DNA of 64,000 nucleotides, from assembly GCA_016793325.1 (NCBI GenBank), contig JAEUKI010000057.1, forward strand, positions 174,576 to 238,575, in the 5' to 3' direction. Below the pieces are notes generated by a model, which was given only the letters and a program-made list of their open reading frames with translations, searched no databases and was not told the DNA's origin. Below are positions 57,937 through 64,000 of this stretch, one piece after another. Source of the stretch: Myxococcales bacterium (GTDB taxonomy: Bacteria; Myxococcota_A; Polyangia; Polyangiales; Ga0077539). The first letter of the stretch is position 1. Each line of letters opens with the position of its first letter. Made by a program: the position numbers and the translations under genes.

Positions 57937-60900
57937 GACTCCGAAGTGTCGCCCGGGTCGGTGCCCTTCGCAAGTCCGTACTCCCTGACAAGTTGCGACA
58001 GGCGAGGGCGCTTCATCCCGAGGAGGGTGGCGGCGCGGGTGATGTTTCCTCCCGCTTCGCCGAGGGCGCGCTGGATGCAGCCTTTTTCGAGCTCTTTTCG
58101 CATCTCGAACAGGGGGACCCCGCCGCCGCGGATCCGTTCGTACACGACGTCGACCTCGCTCCGGTCGCCCGCAGGCGGGACGAGCGAGGGCGACGACGTC
58201 CGCTCGTACGGCCGTTGATCCATCACGGGAACATCGATTTCGTCCGGCTGAATCTCGTCTCCTTCGCTCATCACCATCGCGTTGCGGATCTTGCTGACGA
58301 GCTCGCGGACGTTGCCCGGCCAGTTGTACTCGCAGAGCTTTCGCAGCGCCGCGGTGGACAACCGCTTGTGCTCGAGCCCGCCCTGCTGCGCCTCGCTCTC
58401 GAGAAAGTGCGACGCGAGCAAGGGGACGTCCTCGAGCCGGTCGCGCAGCGGCGGGATCTTCACGGTGATGTCCGCGAGCCGGTAGTAGAGGTCCTCGCGA
58501 AACGCCCCGGCGCGCATCGCGTCTTCGAGGTTCTTGTTGGTCGCCGCGATCACGCGAACATCGACGCGAATTGGCGTGTTTCCCCCGACGCGCTCGAAGG
58601 TGTGCTCTTGCAGCACGCGGAGCAGCGCGCTCTGCATCGCCGGCGAAATATCGCCGATTTCATCGAGGAAGATGGTCCCTCCATCGGCTGCTTCGAAGCG
58701 GCCCTTTCTGCGTCCGTGCGCGCCCGTGTACGCGCCGCGCTCGTGGCCGAAGAGCTCGCTCAAGAGCACGCCCTCGCCGATCGCCGCGCAGTTGACCTTG
58801 ATCATCGGGCCCGACCGCCGCCGCGAGGCGCGGTGAATCGCCTCGGCGACGCGCTCTTTTCCCGTGCCCGTCTCGCCGCGGAGCAGCACCGTCGTGTCCG
58901 CGGGCCCCACGCGCGCGATGAGCCGTCGAAGCGAGTTCATCGCGGCGCTCTCGCCGACGAGCCCGCCGCGCTCGACGCCCGAGCCGCTCGTCGTTCGCTC
59001 GCTCGTCGCCGGAGCCCGCAGCGCCTTGGCCTCCGCCGCCGCGAGGTCCAAGCGCGACGCGAGCTTCTGCAGGCCCGTCTTGGACAACGTTGCGTCGTAC
59101 GAGACCCGCAGCGCTTCTCCGACGCGCGCGACGAGCTCGGACCGACGCTGTTCAGCTTCGCGCGCGTGCGTCCGCGCGACGTCGAGCTCTCCCTGATCGA
59201 GCGCGCACAACCCGCACAGAACGTGCGCCTTCAGCTCGAGGTCGGCGTCGCCCGTTCGCTCGCACAGATCGAGCGCGCGATCGGCGATCGACGTGGCGTC
59301 TCGCCCCTCGGCGCGTGCGATTTCGGTCGCGACGAGCGTTCGCTCGGCGACGACGCGGAGGCCGGATTTTTCCTCGTCGTCCGCGATGCTCTCGAGCTCG
59401 CGCTGCGCCTTGGCGACGTCGCCTTCGACGAGCGCCGCGCGCGAGAGCAGAAGGTGCGCCTCCGATCCTCGCGCGAACTCGCCGGACGCCGTGAACATCG
59501 AGAGCGCTTCTTGGAGCGCGCTCCGCGCAGCGTCGACGTGCCCGTCCGCGAGGTCCACTTGTCCGCGCAAGAGAAGACCCTCGGCGACGAGGCCGCGCGC
59601 GAGCCCGCGACCGACCTGCGCTGCGTAGTCGCAGAGCCGCCGCGCGCGACCGGTCTCGCCGACCTGCACGTAGAGCTCGCCGAGGTTGTTCGCGACGCGC
59701 GCGAGAAACTGTCGATGACCGACGCGAATGAGCACGCCGAGCGCCTCTTGATAGAGCGCGAGCGCGTCGCCGAAGCGCCCGCGCAAGTGCGCGAGGACGG
59801 CCTCGTTCTCCTTGAGGACGCCGCGCATCATCATGGTTCCGCCGCGGGCGGCGATGGCGCGGGCCGCTTCGAAGTGCCGCGCGGCGTCGTCGAGGTCGCC
59901 GCGACGAACGGCGATCACGCCGAGGTTGATCACGCCGCGGAGCACTTCGCTCGTCGCCCCGCGGGTCCTCGCGCGAGCGATGTGCTCTTGCGTCCAGTCC
60001 CACGCGCGATCGAGCTCGCCGCGCCAGAGGTAGACCTTCGTGAGCGTGTTGCGAGCCTGCGTGTGGACGGGGGCTTCTTCGCGCGCGTGCTCGCACGCGG
60101 CGCGGGCGAAGCGCTCGGCTTCATCGAGATTTCCGCGCTGAAATGAGAACTCCGCGGAGACCGCTTCGATCGCGCCTCGCTCGTCGTCGCTGCGCTGCGC
60201 GCCGTGCGTTCGCGCGTCTCGAAGCGCGGCGTCGCACGCGTCGAGGTCACCGACGGCGAGCGCGAGCTCTGCCGCGATGCGCGCGAGCGTGGGGTCCTCG
60301 GCGGCGTGCGCGCGGGCTCGATCGACGATGGCCCTCGCTTCGCTGTGCGCGCTCGCTCCGCGCGCTGCTTGTGCGGCGATCGGCGCGAGCTTCGCGAGCG
60401 CGTCGCGGTCTGCGTGCGCGGCGGCCTCGATGACCACGCGCATCGCCGTCGCGGGCGCGTGCCTGCGCAACAACGTGAGGGCGACGTCTGCTGCGCGTCC
60501 GACGGCGGCGCGCGGCGCGCGGCCGCGGAGCAAGTGACCGAGCCACTCTTCCGCGGGGACCTTTCCCCATTCGAGCAGCGCTTCGCCGAGCCGTTGTTCG
60601 AGCGCCGCGCGATCTTCGAGGGTCATCTGCGCGAGCGCGGCGTTTCCGTCGTCGCGCAGCTCGAGCCCGAGGACGACGTCGCCCACCGTCGCGTCGAGGT
60701 CGCGCCACAACATGCGCGCGTCCACGAGTCCGGGCACGGCGCGTCCCGTCGCGCTCGGGTCGATCCCGGAGGCAGTCGCGAGGACGTGCACGGGCAACGG
60801 TCTACCCGCGGCCGCGAGCGCCACGAGCAACGCTTGTTGCGTCGGTCCGAGCTGCGCGACGCGCGACGGGGACTCCGCGGCGCGCGAAGACGCGGGTCGA

Positions 60901-61613
60901 TCGAGCAGCGCGAGGATCGCGTCCGGAGCGCCCCCAGTGGCCGCGTGCAGTCGTTGGAGATAGGGCTCTTCGTTGACGAGTCGCTTGACGCCTTCGATGT
61001 CGAGCCCCTCGAGGTTGACGATCGACGCCCGCGGGTGCTCGGCGAGATCGCCCGCTTCTTCGGGGCGCACGGCGCACACGACGAGCGCGGCGGGCGCGCC
61101 GGGCGTGGGCTCTCCCGAGGGGCCAGCGCTGTCGAGCAGCGTTCGCAAGAGCGCGCGCGACGACTCGTCGACCTGCGAGTATCCGCGGAGCAACACGAGC
61201 ACGGGGCGAACGCGACCCACCGCCGCGAGCAAGCGCGAGAGCGCGCCGGCGAAGTGAAGGGCGCCTTCGTCGTCTTCTTCTCGTTCGCGCGGAGCGCGTC
61301 CCGAGACGAGCGGCGCGAGCGCGTCGACGTCGCCCGGAGCGAGCTGCTCGTGCTCGCCCCGCGCGCGCAAGAACGCGAGCGCTGCAGCGGCGATCGTGGC
61401 CCACGGCGCAAACGCCGAGTGCCTCACGCAGTAGCCCTCGAGCACCGCGAACCCGCCGAGTCGAGCGCGCTCGCGCAGCTCGGCGACGAGGGTGCTCTTG
61501 CCGATTCCGGCGGGGCCCGAGACGACGACGAGCCCTGTGCCGTTCGCCCCCGTAGATTCGAGCCTCGACGTGATGAATGCGAGCTCGCGCTCGCGGCCGA
61601 CGCAATGGGCCAT
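57933..61613 (-). CDS. Giant sigma-54 activator with N-terminal ATPase and TPR sensor
   Basis: 1226 residues from ATG 61613. The N-terminus (1-370) is a STAND/NACHT-like P-loop ATPase (Walker A GPAGIGKST at 33-41). Residues about 370-890 are TPR-like helical repeats. From about 900 it is a sigma-54 AAA+ domain: Walker A GETGTGKE (about 911), the sigma-54 contact loop as GAYTGA (about 958), Walker B GGTIFLDEIGD, and RVIAATNKNL. A Fis-type HTH (NITRAATLLGMKRPRLSQLV) ends it. It activates RpoN-dependent promoters, probably when the N-terminal ATPase/TPR part senses a ligand or protein. The target genes are unknown. Its gene is divergent from the hypothetical gene at 62194. Confidence 0.92.
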   Translation of the reverse strand: MAHCVGRERELAFITSRLESTGANGTGLVVVSGPAGIGKSTLVAELRERARLGGFAVLEGYCVRHSAFAPWATIAAAALAFLRARGEHEQLAPGDVDALAPLVSGRAPREREEDDEGALHFAGALSRLLAAVGRVRPVLVLLRGYSQVDESSRALLRTLLDSAGPSGEPTPGAPAALVVCAVRPEEAGDLAEHPRASIVNLEGLDIEGVKRLVNEEPYLQRLHAATGGAPDAILALLDRPASSRAAESPSRVAQLGPTQQALLVALAAAGRPLPVHVLATASGIDPSATGRAVPGLVDARMLWRDLDATVGDVVLGLELRDDGNAALAQMTLEDRAALEQRLGEALLEWGKVPAEEWLGHLLRGRAPRAAVGRAADVALTLLRRHAPATAMRVVIEAAAHADRDALAKLAPIAAQAARGASAHSEARAIVDRARAHAAEDPTLARIAAELALAVGDLDACDAALRDARTHGAQRSDDERGAIEAVSAEFSFQRGNLDEAERFARAACEHAREEAPVHTQARNTLTKVYLWRGELDRAWDWTQEHIARARTRGATSEVLRGVINLGVIAVRRGDLDDAARHFEAARAIAARGGTMMMRGVLKENEAVLAHLRGRFGDALALYQEALGVLIRVGHRQFLARVANNLGELYVQVGETGRARRLCDYAAQVGRGLARGLVAEGLLLRGQVDLADGHVDAARSALQEALSMFTASGEFARGSEAHLLLSRAALVEGDVAKAQRELESIADDEEKSGLRVVAERTLVATEIARAEGRDATSIADRALDLCERTGDADLELKAHVLCGLCALDQGELDVARTHAREAEQRRSELVARVGEALRVSYDATLSKTGLQKLASRLDLAAAEAKALRAPATSERTTSGSGVERGGLVGESAAMNSLRRLIARVGPADTTVLLRGETGTGKERVAEAIHRASRRRSGPMIKVNCAAIGEGVLLSELFGHERGAYTGAHGRRKGRFEAADGGTIFLDEIGDISPAMQSALLRVLQEHTFERVGGNTPIRVDVRVIAATNKNLEDAMRAGAFREDLYYRLADITVKIPPLRDRLEDVPLLASHFLESEAQQGGLEHKRLSTAALRKLCEYNWPGNVRELVSKIRNAMVMSEGDEIQPDEIDVPVMDQRPYERTSSPSLVPPAGDRSEVDVVYERIRGGGVPLFEMRKELEKGCIQRALGEAGGNITRAATLLGMKRPRLSQLVREYGLAKGTDPGDTSES

Positions 61614-62193
61614 GAATTTTGTCCAGTGAAGAAGTTCCGCGCGAACGCAGTGACGGCAACCATACCTCACTCGACCGCGCCGGACATCGAAGAGCGCCGT
61701 CGCAGCTCGACGCTGCGCGCGACGACACAACGCTCGCGCGAGCCCGATGGTGTGCCGAGCCATCGCGGTCGCGATCCACGAGGGCGACGCGGGCGGAGTT
61801 CGAGGTTCGGCTTCGACGAGGCGCCGATGATCTCTGTCGCTTGACGGCGCTCGCGGCCGTGCACACTCGTGCGGCGCCTCTTTCGTCGGGGGAGTCGGCC
61901 TTGCGATACCGCGAGGCGCTCCGCGGACGAGGCGCACCACCATGAACCGTGAACCGTGGCGGACGCGGCCCCTCGGCCTCCTGTCTGCGCGCGCGTTTGC
62001 GGCGAGCGAGTCGTTCGACTCTCGCGCGGCGCGGCGCAGCCTCCACAGGCAGCCGCTCGCGCGGGCGCACGCGAACGACGACGCTCACCGGCGTTCGACC
62101 CACGATCGCAGCGACGAACGCCGCGATCGAGGTCACGCGACACCGCACGCTCGCGCGCGCTCACCCGCTTCCCACTCAACGAGGACCGCCACC
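61614..62193. other. 580-base gene-free stretch between divergent genes
   Basis: It must hold the promoters of the sigma-54 activator gene (minus strand) and the hypothetical gene at 62194 (plus strand), but I see no clear -24/-12 or -35/-10 sequence. Frames crossing it are Arg-rich and unlikely to be real. Confidence 0.4.
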
Positions 62194-63225
62194 GTGGACA
62201 ACAACCGGAGCACGATTCTGCTCGCGCTGCGAACGGCGCGGCCCTGGTACGAAGGGAGCTTTCCGAAGCCCCACGAGGTCGACGCGACGGTGCGTCGCGC
62301 GCGAAAGGCGCTCGTCGAAGCGCGCAACGCGTTGACGCGCGAGCGCGCGCACCCGGCGGTGATCGTCGCGACGTTCGATCAGGTCTCTCACGGGCTCTCG
62401 CGCTTCGTCGTGCCCTCGGCCAACACCGCGACGATCGTTCAAGAGATCGCGGTCAACGCAGCGCGCGCCGCGAAGGGGTCCAACCTCTCGGCCAAGGACC
62501 TCTCCGAGCTCGTCGCAGAGCTCATCGACGAAGCCGCAGTGAAGCTCGTCGAGACCGCCGCGGCCGAAGAGGTCGAGCAGGTCGCGAACGAGTCGGGAAC
62601 AGCGTCGTTGGTCGCGCCTCAGTGGCTGCTCAACGTGGCCGCCGAGCTCGTGCGGCGAAGCGCCCGCGCGAGCGCCAAGTCCGAAGACGCCGCGCCGCAG
62701 ACGCGGGTCACCGAGTTCGTAGTCAACAAGCCAAAGATGGAGATTGCCGTGGTGAACAAGAACACTGCCCTAGTCGAGACGCTGAAGGCGGACGCGACCG
62801 ACGCTGCTTGGCGTACGGCGGGTTCGCAGTTCGTGAAGCTCACGCGCGAGCCGCTCGTCGGCTTGCTGCAGCGGCACCTCGCGCCGGGCGACGACGCGTT
62901 TCGCGCGAAGATCGCCGCGTTTCTCGACACCGAGCTCGGCGCCGCGCTCGTCGCGTCGCTGCTCGCTGCGGCGCTCTCGGCGCTGCCGGCGACGGCGGGA
63001 GAGGTTCCGCAGAAGCTCGCGCGAGAGCTGCGAGTGCGCGCGATGAGCGACGCCGGTGACGTGCTCGCGGACTTGCTCATGGGCCCCCTTCGTCAGGTGA
63101 TCGCGCTGTACCTGCAGGACCCTGCGGGCGCCGCGCCGACCATCGCGACGCCGGCGCTCCCCGAGGGCGCTGCGGACTCGTTCGAAGACACCCTCGTGCG
63201 CGAGCGCGCGGGCGTGGCTCGCTGA
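62194..63225 (+). CDS. Hypothetical helical protein
   Basis: 343 residues from GTG 62194, with the Shine-Dalgarno GAGGA at 62181-62185; the ATG at 61942 would add an 84-residue Arg/His-rich leader that looks non-coding. The chain is almost all alpha helix, with Ala/Glu/Leu-rich amphipathic segments (VVPSANTATIVQEIAVNAARA, ELVAELIDEAAVKLVETAA-type) and no cysteines of note, signal peptide or membrane helix. I do not recognise a family. It is followed by a terminator-like hairpin (63373-63430). Confidence 0.65.
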   Translation: MDNNRSTILLALRTARPWYEGSFPKPHEVDATVRRARKALVEARNALTRERAHPAVIVATFDQVSHGLSRFVVPSANTATIVQEIAVNAARAAKGSNLSAKDLSELVAELIDEAAVKLVETAAAEEVEQVANESGTASLVAPQWLLNVAAELVRRSARASAKSEDAAPQTRVTEFVVNKPKMEIAVVNKNTALVETLKADATDAAWRTAGSQFVKLTREPLVGLLQRHLAPGDDAFRAKIAAFLDTELGAALVASLLAAALSALPATAGEVPQKLARELRVRAMSDAGDVLADLLMGPLRQVIALYLQDPAGAAPTIATPALPEGAADSFEDTLVRERAGVAR

Positions 63226-63372
63226 CGAACGCCATCCAATAGCCGGGGATGGATTGCATGATTGCAATTGCCTTTCATGCACGAACGCAATTCGAGTGGC
63301 GCGAGTGATGCTGAAACCCCTGTGATTTCAGTGCCACCATCGTTGGCACGAGTCGTGATAATTCCTCCCGTG

Positions 63373-63430
63373 CGCCGGTCAGCCGAGGCGGTCCCCCCCC
63401 ACGCCATCCTGACCGGCGTTTTCTATTTCT
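63373..63430 (+). terminator. Terminator-like hairpin with T-rich tail
   Basis: 10-bp perfect arms CGCCGGTCAG (63373-63382) and CTGACCGGCG (63409-63418) with a 26-base loop, followed by TTTTCTATTTCT. It lies 148 bases after the stop of the hypothetical gene. Confidence 0.5.
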
Positions 63431-63464
63431 CCCACTCGCGCTTCGCGCCATTGAGCAAGCGAGG

Positions 63465-63502
63465 GCGGGGCGCGGCAGCAATCGAGCGGGGCGCGGCAGC
63501 AA
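63465..63502. repeat. 17-bp GC-rich repeat, two copies with period 21
   Basis: GCGGGGCGCGGCAGCAA at 63465-63481 and again at 63486-63502. Its core resembles the GC-rich repeat at 43951 and 44041. Confidence 0.75.
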
Positions 63503-63505
63503 GCA

Positions 63506-63859
63506 CTCATCATTCGTCACCTGTGGTGAACGAACAGGAAAATCGCAGGTGAAACTCCATCATGCTCAGCGGCTGTCCCCCAACTGAAGTTGGGGGCAGC
63601 GAGAGTCGATCCGTGCGCCGCTACCGGCGCACTTCACGATCAGAAGCCATCGCACTGGGTACAGCATTTTTACTGTCCGTTGTGCCTTCTCGCGGTCTCG
63701 CTATCTCGAATCTGTGTGCGCCGCTTGCGGCGTACAGCCTTGGCCTCGCTGCCCCCAACTTCAGTTGGGGGACAGCCCATGGGCCAGGGGGAGTGCCTGT
63801 GCACTCGCTACTTCATGAGCAAAATATCAGATCATTCTCCACAGGTGACGAATGATGAG
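63506..63859. repeat. Nested inverted repeats: BIME-like pair of REP elements
   Basis: Outer arms of 21 bp, 63506-63526 and 63839-63859, are perfect complements. Inner arms of 33 bp, 63571-63603 and 63745-63777, are also perfect, and each contains its own hairpin (CCCCCAACT/AGTTGGGGG type). Two further palindromes GTGCGCCG/CGGCGCAC-like at 63613-63632 and 63716-63735 are collinear with the same centre (63674). Each half repeats the two-hairpin order of the element at 34626-34683. Confidence 0.85.
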
Positions 63860-63912
63860 AGCAAGCAGCCGCGCACTGTGCTTCGCAGACCCAGTCAGCG
63901 AGTCTTCTCGAG

Positions 63913-64000
63913 CTAGCTCCGCAGGCGTTCTCGCTCGCGCTCGAACTGAGGCACGTGAGTTGTCGCGCGAGCGAGCTTCGGGTCGCCTGCAAATGTGCAG
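63913..64000 (-). CDS. Possible C-terminus of a minus-strand gene (partial)
   Basis: One frame is open from 63999 to a TAG at 63913-63915 and gives 28 residues (CTFAGDPKLARATTHV, then PQFERERERLRS). The composition fits a normal protein end better than the other frames do. The rest is outside the window. Only its position suggests a gene. Confidence 0.3.
   Translation of the reverse strand, partial: CTFAGDPKLARATTHVPQFERERERLRS

Larger units (their letters stand above)
63226..63912. other. 687-base gene-free stretch with terminator and nested palindromes
   Basis: Contains the terminator-like hairpin 63373-63430, the tandem GC-rich repeat 63465-63502 and the nested inverted repeats 63506-63859, all listed separately. 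The small ORFs at 63562-63855 and 63590-63916 fall inside the palindromes and are not convincing. Confidence 0.6.

Noticed and set aside
63562..63916. Two short plus-strand ORFs as genes
   Set aside because: They run through the inverted repeats of the REP-like cluster and have no ribosome-binding site.

Overview
The window comes from a high-GC bacterium that is very probably a member of the Myxococcota, close to the Polyangiales/Sandaracinaceae. The support is strong third-position GC bias, four Hanks-type Ser/Thr kinases in 64 kb, many MopE, FG-GAP, VWA, Kelch and Cys-rich lipoproteins, PilZ and PEGA proteins, and a myxobacterial-style retron. I saw no rRNA, tRNA, CRISPR array, transposase or phage gene. 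LAYOUT: 1-5 kb, a cyclase, a zinc-ribbon kinase and a LysM/FecR protein in an overlapping operon. 5-13.7 kb, surface lipoproteins, a kinase, NAD-isocitrate dehydrogenase, a PilZ protein and a LysR regulator. 13.9-19.3 kb, RNA 2'-phosphotransferase, glyA, an FG-GAP lipoprotein and prfB with its programmed +1 frameshift. 19.4-28 kb, a kinase, a PEGA protein, lipoproteins and small hypotheticals, with repeats between them. 28.1-34.1 kb, a complete retron: HEAT/ARM protein, winged-helix/SWIM protein, msr-msd RNA and reverse transcriptase. 34.8-37.2 kb, a Kelch lipoprotein and a VWA protein. 37.4-43.7 kb, a kinase and a Sia-type partner-switching operon ending in a urea/amide-type binding protein. 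46.9-54.1 kb, a DUF5682-MoxR-HEAT-SWIM operon. 54.3-57.9 kb, a SelW-type selenoprotein, glycine oxidase, a B12-binding regulator and ribA. 57.9-61.6 kb, a giant sigma-54 activator. 62.2-64 kb, a hypothetical protein and a REP-like palindrome cluster. HOW THE GENES WORK TOGETHER: The key discovery is the retron at 28083-34054. Its RT carries both retron signatures (NAxxH and VTG), the 226 bp gap-free upstream RNA region has a 22-bp a1/a2 pair around a 112-nt msd hairpin, and the HEAT and winged-helix-SWIM genes match what I remember as type XIII retrons. The same two protein classes (HEAT plus SWIM) recur 16 kb further on in the DUF5682-MoxR operon, whose expected VWA partner is missing there but lies at 36.0-37.2 kb, between the two loci. 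The stretch from 28 to 54 kb may therefore be a conflict or quality-control island of two related systems. Two recoding events, the prfB frameshift and the selW UGA, would be missed by an ordinary ORF search.
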